Origin: Sternotherus odoratus
Lineage: Eukaryota > Chordata > Testudines > Kinosternidae
Direction of reading: 5' to 3'
NCBI GenBank assembly: GCA_032164245.1
Contig: JAVMKO010000001.1
Coordinates: 18,575,603 to 18,639,602, forward strand
DNA: 64,000 nucleotides
In this document: positions 12,618-22,063 of the stretch, one piece after another
Position numbering within the stretch: position 1 is the first letter of the stretch
Layout of the letters: each line of letters begins with the position of its first letter
The notes under the pieces: model-generated
Told to the model about the DNA's origin: nothing
Seen by the model: the letters and a program-made list of their open reading frames with translations, nothing else
Databases searched by the model: none
Position numbers and translations under genes: made by a program

Positions 12618-13757
12618 GGACCTGCAGCCCTGGGTTCAAGACCTGAGATCTTTCATAACAGCCCTTCCCCTAGGGACCTTCAGGGCAATAATGGTCTGGG
12701 TTTTCAGAGGTGGTCCTTGTGGATGGGGTTTACTAGTTCAGAGGCATGGACATCCTCCACTGGTTCCCAGAAGCAGCTGAGTTAGTGGGCTCCAGCTCTC
12801 AGAAAAGGGTGCCAGACAGAAGGCCTGTGGCCTGGATCTCAGGATTCCAGGCTCTAGTGGCTTAAAACATCTGGGGGATGCAGGGAAACCCAGGCTGGGA
12901 TCCTAATGAGTGGATGGAAGTGACAGGACAAGGGTGAGAAAAATGAGGCTGAACACACATTTTGTACTTCAAAATATAAATGATTTGCAATAGACTAAAG
13001 CCAGATTTAAATATCCTTCATGCTAGATGGCTAGGCAAAGCATCTGGATAACAGAGAGTGTATTCAAACGAAGGAAAACAGCTGCTGGGAACAGAAATTA
13101 CTGAGAATCCATTAGCAACATCTGGAAATGGGTCCAGAAGATACTGGGAATAAAGGCTTTTACAGCTTAAGTGAAAGCAAAAGCCATACAGGAAGCAAGT
13201 TTTGTTGAGCACTGTCTGGATAATCAGCAGTACAGAGGTTGTCTTTAGAAGAGTCGAAATTCACCAAGAGTTACACAGTGCTAAAAGAGCCACCACACTC
13301 CCCCCGTATGTGTAAAAAAGGAATTTACAGTTGTATAACAACTGTTGGGAAATTATGACTTTTTTTTATGGCTACTGCTCTAAATGTAGCTGCAGTTTAA
13401 TATAGCAGAACCATCAAAGTTACGGATCCATTTTACCATCTGTCTGCCAGTGCACGAGAATTGTCTACAGAACATGTCTGAGTGTTCTGTGCAAATTTGC
13501 ACATCCCAAGCTACCATTCCCCTTGGAAGTCCATGTCAGGCTTCATATGTTGTCATCTAACCCAGGGCCAGCGACAGAAATTTGGGGACCCCATACTCTG
13601 ATCGTTTGGGGCCCCCCAGCCCATCCGGGGGCCCCCCCAGCTGACAGCGGCTGGGGGGGGAAGCCCAGCCGGGGGGGCCCCCCAGCCCAGCCTAGCCGGT
13701 GCTCCCCACCCCCCAGCTGACAGCGGCTGGCGGCAGCGCGAGCCCAGGAGCGGCGCG

Positions 13758-14010
13758 AAACGCCCTTTCTCCCCCCCTTTCTTTCTCTCCCCCCCCACGC
13801 CCTTTCTTTCTTCCCCCCGCGCCCTTTCTTTCTCTCCCCCCCGTGCCCTTTCTTTCTCTCCCCCCCGCGCCCTTTCTTTCTCCCCCCCGCGCCCTTTCTT
13901 TCTCCCCCCCCGCGCCCTTTCTTTCTCTCCCCCCGCGCCCTTTCTTTCTCCCCCCCGCACCCTTTCTTTCCCCCCCCCGCGCCCTTTCTTTCTCTCCCCC
14001 CCCGCGGCCT
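13758..14010. repeat. CGCCCTTTCTTTCTCCCCCC minisatellite
   Basis: About ten imperfect units of roughly 20-24 bp, each made of GCGCCCTTTCTTTC plus a run of six to nine C, sit inside the hAT element. Unit length varies through the C run and an optional extra TCT. The minus strand carries regularly spaced G runs, which favour G-quadruplex formation. Confidence 0.9.
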
Positions 14011-14181
14011 TTCTCCCCCGGTCCCGGCGGGAGAAGCCCTAACGTGCTGCGGAGCCTCCCCACCCTCGCCCTTTTTGCAGGCGGCGGTGCGCTGCTGCCG
14101 CCGGCCGGGCTCAGTGCTCCTGCTGGGGACACGTGCTCCTCCGGAGGGAGCCGCGCCGCCTCCCCACCCCTTCCCCACTCT

Positions 14182-14314
14182 CCAGGCCTGGCGACAAGGG
14201 GGGACGAACGACTATGGGTACTGCTGTGTACCGGGCCCCAGACTTAAGGGGGCCCCCCTAAAGTCCGGGGCCCGGTACAGCTGTACCCGTAGTACCCCCC
14301 TGTCGCTGGCCCTG
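14182..14314. repeat. Subterminal palindrome of the hAT element
   Basis: The arm from 14182 (GCCTGGCGACA, then TATGGGTACTGC and GGGCCCCAGACTTA) is inverted in the arm ending at 14314 (TAAAGTCCGGGGCCC, then GTACCCGTAG and CTGTCGCTGGCC). The centre is near 14250. The arms are about 60 bp with mismatches. Confidence 0.8.
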
Positions 14315-14322
14315 ATCTAACT

Positions 14323-15182
14323 CACAGCAGGATGTCACTAATTTGTATTAACTTACGTCGCAGCAGGGTGGTGCCGCAAATGTGGTGCTGCACCAGTGCA
14401 TTTTATAAGTCTGGTCGCATGCTCTGCCTACCGTGAAATTGGAGGGCATGGTGGTATCCACTTGGCTCTTTGTCCCCATTAATATTCACCATTTTGAGTC
14501 CTTAAAAGGATTCATTGATTCACTCTCCTAGAGATAGAGAGTGAAAATAAAGGGTACACAATGATTTGAAAGACACGGTCAGACTAACAGTTCCCAGTAA
14601 ATTAGACGAGTATAAAGAGATAACTGTGCTCTATTGGGCTCCTTAAACACAAGTGCCAGCAATACTCCCTCTGCCCATCTCATTCCCCCAGCAAGAGCTC
14701 AGTTCTTCTGTCTGTGGTCTCTCTGCCGCCACATGCACAGTATCCTCCTGCTACTGCTGGTTACCAGCCAGCAATAGGCAACAGGCCACTTCCCTGAAGG
14801 GAAGGATGACTATGGGCAGGAGCCACATGCCAGTCCACCTGTGGGCTGCGGAGAGCTCAGAACCAAACTGAGCTTTCCTAATCCTCCCAGCTTTCTCGTA
14901 GGCTGATCACATCGATAGTATTTTGATTAGAAAAAGTGCTGATTAAGTGTCGCTGGGCTGTTGATCAACCCTCAGTGTTGAGCTGTAAGACAGAGTATGG
15001 GACCAATGGTAAGAAAGCCGTACAATTGCAAATTCTTAGGGTTACCAATAGCAGCAATACCGAGATTCTTCAAGTATGAACTGCTGAGATTTGGTTTATT
15101 AGAAGGATCATTAGCTTCCCTGGACTGTGCCAGATACCGACAGACGGTGTGACCAGAATGCTGATCCATTGCCACCAAGTGC
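14323..15182. other. Unassigned sequence upstream of a LINE relic
   Basis: No recognisable gene was found. The right part (about 14980-15182) may be further, unreadable 5' sequence of the LINE that becomes recognisable at 15183. A frame here on the minus strand is antisense to that region and is not credible. Confidence 0.4.
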
Positions 15183-15694
15183 TTGGAAAAAACAGATGAA
15201 TGTTCCCAGGGATCTGTTCTAAAGCCAACCTTGTTCAACCTATATGTCCATGACCTGCCTTCAACCCAGTCACAGATGTTCATCTATGCAAACAATATTT
15301 GCAGGAGGCAACAGGCTCTGACTTTTTCTGAGCTGGAGAAGACCCTGAGTGACCACGCTGCAAAACTGGCTGACTACTGCAAGACATGGTGCCTTCAGTC
15401 GAGTACCAGCAAGACAGTCCCTAGCATATTCCACCTCTACCAGGGCAACACTCAGAGGAAACTAAACATCATAATGAACAGCTTGAGACTGAAGCATGAA
15501 GCATACCCAGTTTACTTAGGCATGACCCTTGACTGAACACTGGCAGATTCTACATGGTGAGCGGATGCTCCAACCCTAAGGACTTTAGCCCTTGCCATCT
15601 CACACTGAAAAGCAGGATACAGTGTGCCAGTATGGAGTCAGTCGGCACACACTAAACTTGTTGATGTACAACTCAACTCAACAATGTGTATCAT
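15183..15694 (+). pseudogene. LINE reverse transcriptase relic, segment 1
   Basis: The frame contains SQGSVLKPTLFNLYVHDLP, which fits the conserved G-x-x-L-x-P-x-L-F-N reverse-transcriptase motif. It is followed by MFIYANNI, where the catalytic A-D-D would lie, so both aspartates are replaced by N. YLGMTLD follows. A TGA stop at 15534-15536 interrupts the frame, but the same frame continues to about 15694 (PVWSQSAHTKLVDVQ). This segment ends at the hAT insertion at 15695 and continues at 16175. The non-LTR clade is not settled by eye. Confidence 0.75.
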
Positions 15695-16174
15695 CAGTGG
15701 GGATGGAACACTTTTAATAGTGGGGATGCTGAAAGCCAGCCCCCTTGCCCTTATCCACACACCCTCCACCCCAGAGCTGTGTCTCTGGGAGTGGGGGGAC
15801 CCAGACAGGGGTAAAGAGACCGAGGCTGGGGCCACAGCTGGGGGCAGGAGCAGGACCAGCAGCCAGGACCTGGGATGTGGGTCCGGTAGTTGGGGTCCGG
15901 GGTTGGCATCGGAGCCCCAGGCTCAGGGCAGCAGCTGGGATCCTGGGCACAAGGTGGCAGCTGGGACCCCGGAAGCAGGACCAGGAGCAGAGCCCTGGGA
16001 GCAGGGCCGGTAGCCAGGACCTCATAATGGGGGGCCCCAGAACTGGAGCCCATGAGCGGGGCCAGGGGCAAAGTCCGGGCACAGAGCCAACAGCTGGGAC
16101 CCCTTGTTTGGGGCCAGGAATGGAACCCAATGACACCTGGGGCTGCTGCAACACCCCTCGTTCCCACTCCTATG
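15695..16174. mobile_element. hAT-type element nested in the LINE
   Basis: The element is bounded by TGTATCAT (15687-15694) and TGTATCTT (16175-16182), an 8-bp duplication matching at 7 of 8 positions. The LINE reading stops at the left copy and resumes at the right copy, which independently confirms the insertion. The termini, CAGTGGGGATGGAAC on the left and GTTCCCACTCCTATG on the right, form an imperfect inverted repeat. The interior is GC-rich with repeated GGGACC and GGCAGGAGCAGG words. Long frames on both strands here are not genes. Confidence 0.8.
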
Positions 16175-16290
16175 TGTATCTTCACAGGAACTCACCAATC
16201 AACTCAACTTCCACAGTTTCCAGCTCTGAGTCAGATTGCTCCCCCTTACATCTGGAGGGAGGCTGCAGCTGGTAACCTGCTTGTGTAACT
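16175..16290 (+). pseudogene. LINE reverse transcriptase relic, segment 2
   Basis: Directly after the hAT element the frame reads CIFTGTHQSTQLPQF and then SQIAPPYIWREAA. These fit the region following segment 1 in this LINE type. The segment ends near 16290, where unrelated sequence starts. Confidence 0.65.
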
Positions 16291-17414
16291 CTTCTGTGAA
16301 GTAGAGCCAGCAGCAACCAGGGCTGGCTTCAATATCTAGGGGCTCCTTTTCAACAGTACAACACAGAACTGGCTGGAACTCCCACCCAGTAACCTGGGAA
16401 TATTACACATCTGGGTGCCTCTGAGAGGCAATACTTCCCCACTGCAAGAACAGAGTCTGAGTGTAGGAAAAAAAACACATTTAATGAAAGGAGGGAAGTC
16501 ACCAAACATTAATTAGGAAAATGCCAAAGAAGATTCATAATCATAAAGCTGTGAGCAGGGCACCCACCCCAGAGTGTGTGTTTTCTGTCTCATGTTCTTG
16601 AGTCCCACAACCAAATGTTCCTTTTCTACGCCCCACTCTGCTCCCTCATCATACCCCACTCACAATGGTTGTCCTTGGTCAGTGAGGACCCAGGTTCCAA
16701 GGTGTATCTGTGTGAGTTCACCTCCCACCCAGGGAGGAAGGCACCTGGCTTGCTTAACCACCTGAACACTTGCTCTGCCTGGCCACCCTTCTAGTTGCTG
16801 TTCTTCACTGGCTGCTCCCGCCAACCAACAGCTCCCTGTGCCTGCTGGCTTCTTGCTCCCACCAGTCACCTGCTGCTGCCACCTGTCTCTCTGCTGTGAC
16901 TTCTGCAGGTCAGTCTCCTAGCAATTTTCAGCTCTTAGCAGGCTGGGCAGAAACACTGCCCCCCAAGAGATTTCAGCCCTCATTTGAGTGCTTTAACATT
17001 ACAAAAGGCTCCTAACAGCTCTGTCTTTGAACAATAGGGAGGAACAGGTTAAACCAGACTGGGAACCCTTAGGGAGAGGCCAAACCTCCTGGCTAGGGCA
17101 TCCACCCCCATCCTCACCCCACTTATTTTCACTGGAGTCTGGAATTCAAGCCCCTTGCTTAATGAGGTTCTTTCAGATGAGGGTGATCCTCTCATTTAGG
17201 TCAGGTTAAGTGCAGTTCTGCTCCCCTTTACTCGTACAATAAAGACAACATTTCACTGTTTCTTCATTCGGTATAAAGTGATTTGTAACACAACACCAGT
17301 CAAAGTTGATCAATTTGAGCAACACCTATCTATCCGCTGGATATCTTGGCAGAGTAGGTGTGTTCATGTAAATACAGTTTGCTCTTGAAGTCTCTCCCCC
17401 TTACAACTACCTGT
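16290..17414. mobile_element. Unidentified insertion within the LINE relic
   Basis: About 1.1 kb separates LINE segments 2 and 3 and has no LINE similarity. It is CT-rich with a poly-A run at about 16468-16476, and I suspect an LTR-type insert. No terminal duplication could be recognised, so both ends are approximate. Confidence 0.4.
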
Positions 17415-17895
17415 CAGGGGAGAACTCATTCAGATCCTACTTATGCATGAGAAGGTATGTGCCAACCCAAGCTTGCCCTTGTTCAATGACCTTTCTAGCC
17501 CACCAGCTACACGTCTTTCATCATGACACCCACTGTGGTCAAGGCTGCCAGGCCATGGTTGTGACAGCAGAATCCCTGTGGTGGGAAGACTGGTGCTTAA
17601 TATCAGCCACCAGTTTCTCATCACAAATCCTCAACCGGCTTCCAACTGCCATGTCATCAGTCGGTTCTTCTTAACTGACTCCTGACTGGGCAAGGCCTCT
17701 GTGCAGCCAGTCAGCACCGCTGGAGTCTTCGAGACAATCCAAGCTGCAGCTGCAGCGGAGATCAAACAATGATACACGTTGCTGAGGAGTGCCCACTAAC
17801 TAAATTCAGTGGTGGGCTCTCAGAGTTCCACTTGGCCACAGAGAATGCTATTGCTTGGCTCGGCGGATACATTAACATTAAATAAATAAATAAAT
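17415..17895 (+). pseudogene. LINE C-terminal relic, segment 3, with TAAA tail
   Basis: The frame includes FLITNPQP near 17615. Further on it reads LTGQGLCAASQHRW, then NPSCSCSGDQTMIHVAEECP, a Cys/His pattern typical of the C-terminal region of some LINE polymerases, and LGGYINIK followed by TAA near 17880. An AATAAATAAATAAAT tail comes immediately afterwards and looks like the LINE 3' end. In-frame stops upstream show decay. Confidence 0.7.
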
Positions 17896-20074
17896 CATCA
17901 CAGCTGGGCAGGATACTCCTAGAGAAGGACGGCAGATTTCTTACTGACCTCGGGCTCTATGTTGATGTGTCACAGCTTGCAGCTGTCAAATGCTTCAGAG
18001 GCTTGCACACATTTAAAAAATGTGCTTTACTGCTGAATTTGCTAAATATACATGTAATTGGAGACCATAAGTAGGTGTGTGTCCATGGAAGTCTATTACA
18101 GAATATATCGAACTAAAATATTATGCTTATATATTGGTAGGCAAATGTAATCAAACTCATTGCAGCCACCACCTTCCATAGCTGGCATTTTTTCCTAAAG
18201 TTTTCTGACATCTTTATAAGCCATTTTTGTGCTACTATTGGAAATAGAAAAGGTTGGAACTTTTTTTTTTAAAATGCCGTCAAAACAATTTTTGAGGCCC
18301 TACCCCCATAAATCACAAACACTTTGTCTGGTTAACCTCAGATTATTATTGTTCTCTTCTCAAATTTGGTCTCACAGTCCAGAAAATTCTGCTCTAAAGG
18401 AAACTTTCTGAGAAAATTAGTTTGAGATCAAAGTTAGTCTTCCGAATAAATTCATATAGGTGGGTTAGATAGAAATGGAAACTGCTTTTTCAATCTTCAT
18501 TATGCAGACACTGCCATGACTCCAGATAAGAATAGCATTTGAGATTATATTAGCTGGGATTGAAGCGACCTAATTTTCGGGCATAAATTGACCACCTACT
18601 GTGGGGAGGAAGAAATTCAAGTCCTAACCAGTAATGTGTTATATTTCTAGCTGCATTGTGCTTACACTTTCTTCTGAAAGATGTAGCATTGACAATTGTC
18701 AGAAAGAGAATACCAGAATCGAAGTAATACAATTCTTTCATTGTGACAGTTTGTATGCTAATACTGACAAATATACGGGGCCTAATTCATCATTGGTGCA
18801 AATCCTATGATTTTAATGAATCAATGCCAATGACAAATTTAGTCCGTTCACTCTCTTTCATTCCCACTCTCTGTAAATCACATGCAAGAGGGTTGCTGCA
18901 TTTATTGTCATTGGCTCACTCACAAGGAGACTTACAAAACTCACTTAGGACTTTGCAATTTGTGATATTTCCTCTCCCTCATTAGCCACCTTGAATCCAC
19001 CTGTTCCATATTACGTACATGTGAGGAACTTCAGTACAGATTGGAGTTTGGGCAGCATTCACAAGCTGGATGGCTAGTCCAGAAGGAAAATGGGATCCCC
19101 TCCATCCATTTGTTACTTGTGTGGGAGAAATTTCCCTATTAAAGTAGATTAAGACATTACAAAAAGAACTATGGAGAGGCTGTTTGTCAAAAGCACCACA
19201 AAAGTACCTGACACACTGAACTAATTAGCACACTCTGTGCTTATCAGACAGGCAGAATATTCCTTTAGTCTCAGCTTTCAGAATTGACTGTTATTTTCAC
19301 AAATCAGAGGAATTAGGTTAGATCCCCAGATGGTATAAATAAATGTAGACCTGTAAAAGCCCCTGGAGGTGGACTTAAGCTGATTTACATTAGCTGAGAA
19401 TCCACCCTACTGCATAATTGTGCAAATGCCAAAAATGACATACCCATCTAACTCAGCTTTTGTTTTGAGATTTGGGATTTTGAAGAACTGACCCAGATAC
19501 TGTTCCACAATACTTAGGAATTCCGATGGGGTCAGCGTTTTGGATGTGCAAGGTGTCACAATCACAAAACTGTCATGGAGTAGAATAGATGGCGAATAAA
19601 AAGACCTCACAGAGGACAGCTCTTGAGCTCCGTGCTATCTGCATTTATCTAAACAGGGGATATTCTATTTGTTCCTTTCCTTACAGAAAAAGAAAAGTGT
19701 GTGTGTGGAGGAGTTAATTTCATTTCAAGTGGAAGAGGTAAACTCTAGGAAGGTTGGAAAACCGGGTAACTTAGAAGCAAGGAAAAGACACAGGTACACT
19801 TTAACAGTGATCATAGCTAATGGCATAGTAATTAATAGTTGTCATTAATTTTGATATTTGTTTTAAATCAACCAATAGCAATGTAATGACAGAGTGAAGG
19901 CAGCAGGAGGAGCTGAAGAACAGTGTTGCATCAAAATTAGTCAACCTCAGATTGTATATATCACTACATTATCACTACCAATATGAGGTTATTGGTTATT
20001 GATGAACATAAGTTATTATATGAAATGTTATTATTATTTTCCATCATCTATTTCTTTTAGTATTTTCATTGCTG
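17896..20074. other. Unassigned AT-rich non-coding sequence
   Basis: No exon, RNA gene or clear repeat is visible in this 2.2-kb stretch. A possible relic of a palindromic short repeat lies near 18780-18850. Confidence 0.5.
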
Positions 20075-20240
20075 GCTATAAGCTATTTTCTGGAAGCTGG
20101 GAATGAGTGACTGAGGATAGATCACTTGATGATTACCTGTTCTGTTACTCTCTCTGGGGCACCTGACATTGGCCACGGTTGGAAGACAGGATACTGGGCT
20201 AGATGGACCTTTGGTCTGACCCAGTATGGCCCCTTTTGTG
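20075..20240 (+). mobile_element. CR1 LINE 3' end
   Basis: The words GGCACCTGACATTGGCCAC and TGGGCTAGATGGACCTTTGG followed by TCTGACCCAGTATGGCC are the plus-strand counterpart of the 3' UTR at 35437-35520. It is 5'-truncated and lacks the terminal 8-bp array. It is clearly the same CR1 lineage as the minus-strand copy. Confidence 0.85.
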
Positions 20241-21156
20241 CTATTTATAGCCAGTTGAAACCACTGAATCAGCAGCACCTTTATCCAGTCATGTTTGTAA
20301 ACACCCATGAGGCTTTGTGAAAGGCTTTGGATAATCAAAATTACAGTCATGATCTAAAAGAACCCAAACTAGGTTACTTATTCACTAGTCAGTTACTAGC
20401 ATGAGAAAAAATCTGCACCACATTATACCTTGGGGGTTGAATGTATTGCAATTTGGGACAGATTTGGCCATTGTTTTCAATATATTCAAGATACATATGT
20501 AAACCAAATAGTTGCACAAAATTCAGTGACTGATGTGTAAGATGCTTCTTAAACAGGTGTCTGATAATAAAAAGTATATATATAACATGCAAACAATGGG
20601 AATAATTGAAATTGCCATAATGCGGTGGGGAATTTTTTTAGTGGGGAGAGAAAGTTATACTGTATTTTTCAGTTTGGATTTTGAAGATCCACCTATTTTT
20701 ATCCACAATTATTTTTTCAACCTATCCATGTCTAAAGGTCTTTGGACCTTATTTTGAAGAGGAGGAGGGTTTAGATTACCCCAAGTGTATGGAGTATGAA
20801 TGAGATTTCTGTTCAGCCGGTACAGTCACAGATACAGTTCACCAGTACAGTCACCACTCTGACAAGATTAGCTCAAGCCCGACAAGGGCTTGAGGTAACC
20901 CTGTCAGAGAGGTGACTGTTGTGGCAGTGTGAGAGAGCAGACATAGAAACAGAGTGCAAGTCTCCTGTCATAGTGGAATCATAAGTTACATGGATGGCCC
21001 ATTCTGGGTTATTTTAGAAGTATAATGTATCTGCAGATTGTTCAGAAAAAGGACTCAGGTGGCTTGAGATCTTTGCCTCAAGCAGCACCTTCTTGAACAG
21101 ACCATGTGGCCTAATTCAGTAGCAAGGTCTTAAATGGGCTGAAGATCACCCTTGGG
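20241..21156. other. Unassigned non-coding sequence
   Basis: No recognisable feature was found. There is a short inverted-repeat-like pair near 20870-20900 (CAAGCCC...GGGCTTG). Confidence 0.4.
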
Positions 21157-21164
21157 CCTTGAGA

Positions 21165-22055
21165 TAGGCTGATCATACATCCCATTTTGAATGGGACAGT
21201 CCCGTTTTTTACATATTTTCTGACCGTCCCATTTTTAAATAAAAATATCAAATTTGTCCCATTTTTCGTAAAAAAAAAAAGGGATGCGGCTTATTTCAGG
21301 GATCCACGGCCTGCTCCCCCCTCCCCTCCACCGCCGCCGCCGCCGCAGAGCCCGCGCAGTGCGATTGGCTGGGCCGCCCCCACATGTCGCGTGCCAGCAG
21401 CTGAGCAGCGGCGCGATTGGCTGGGCCGCCCCCACGTGTCGCGTGAGCCGGTTACAGCAGAGCCCGATGCAATGCCAGAGTGGAGCTGCTGACCGGGCAG
21501 GGGCTGCCTGGTGCCTCGCTCCCCCCGCCCCCCTGCCCCCCCACATGGAGGTAACGTGACTCTGCCGGCACGGAGCCCAGCACAGGTAGGGGCTGGGGCT
21601 GGGGGCTCAGCGGCTGCGGGCAGAGTGGAGCTGCTGGCCGGGCAGGGGCTGCCTGGTGCCTCGCTTCCCCCGCTCCCCCCCCCCACGTGGAGGAAATGCG
21701 GAGCCCAGCACAGGTAGGGGCTGGGGAGGGGGGCGCAGCAGCGGCAGGTGGAGTGGAGCTGCTGGCTGGGCAGGGGCTGCCTGGTGCCTTGCTCCCCCCC
21801 CATGTGGAGGCAATGCGGAGCCCAGCACAGGTAGGGGCTGGGGAGGGGGCACAGCGGCGGGGCCTGCAGGGGTGGGATGAGCTGGGGGGTCATGGGGGAG
21901 GTGGGGGGTGGGGCTGTGTTTTGGGGCCATTGGGGTTCTGTGGGGGTGTATTGGTTGCTAGTGGGGGGCTATGGGAAGAGGTTGTGTAGAGAAGGCTGTG
22001 GGGGGTGTAAGGGCCCAATGTCCCATTTTTGTCACAAAGAAATGTGGTCAGCCTA
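21165..22055. mobile_element. Long GC-rich non-autonomous hAT, copy A
   Basis: The left terminus is TAGGCTGATCATA and the right terminus is TGTGGTCAGCCTA. The 8-bp target duplication CCTTGAGA is perfect (21157-21164 and 22056-22063). The 891-bp element shares its ends and interior with copy B at 48529-49292. Compared with B it has a duplicated 52-bp unit (21361-21464) and about three tandem units of a GAGCTGCTGGCCGGGCAGGG block (21481-21870). It lacks about 150 bp near the right end. Many TCCCG words of copy B are TCCCA here, consistent with methyl-CpG decay. Frames up to 200 codons follow from composition. Confidence 0.95.
21361..21445 (+). promoter_or_regulatory. Duplicated CpG-rich promoter-like cassette
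   Basis: Two 33-bp copies, 52 bp apart, each contain an inverted CCAAT box (ATTGG), a GC-box-like CCGCCCC and an E-box position. The E-box is CACATG in the first copy and an intact CACGTG in the second. The motif combination is seen directly; promoter activity is inference. Confidence 0.35.
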
Positions 22056-22063
22056 CCTTGAGA

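Larger units (their letters stand above)
13563..14314. mobile_element. GC-rich non-autonomous hAT with internal minisatellite
   Basis: The perfect 15-bp terminal inverted repeat CAGGGCCAGCGACAG is at 13563-13577, and its complement CTGTCGCTGGCCCTG is at 14300-14314. The flanks ATCTAACC (13555-13562) and ATCTAACT (14315-14322) match at 7 of 8 positions. The interior is very GC-rich and contains a pyrimidine minisatellite (about 13758-14010) and a subterminal palindrome (14182-14314). All long frames crossing it, on both strands, follow from repetitive composition and are not genes. Confidence 0.9.

Noticed and set aside
13758..14010. CRISPR-like regularly spaced repeat
   Set aside because: Units are contiguous with no unique spacers, and the genome is vertebrate; it is a minisatellite.
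13543..14247. Open frames of 135-211 codons on both strands rich in G/R/K/E or P/S/F
   Set aside because: They translate the CCCTTTCTTTC minisatellite and GC-rich interior of a hAT element. Overlapping frames in every phase show composition, not selection.
15714..16275. Frames of 129-176 codons on both strands
   Set aside because: They lie mostly inside the nested GC-rich hAT; only the last part of the plus-strand frame (after 16175) is real LINE sequence.
21291..21893. 200-codon minus-strand frame
   Set aside because: It lies entirely within the GC-rich tandem units of hAT copy A; the repeated phrases mirror the DNA repeats.
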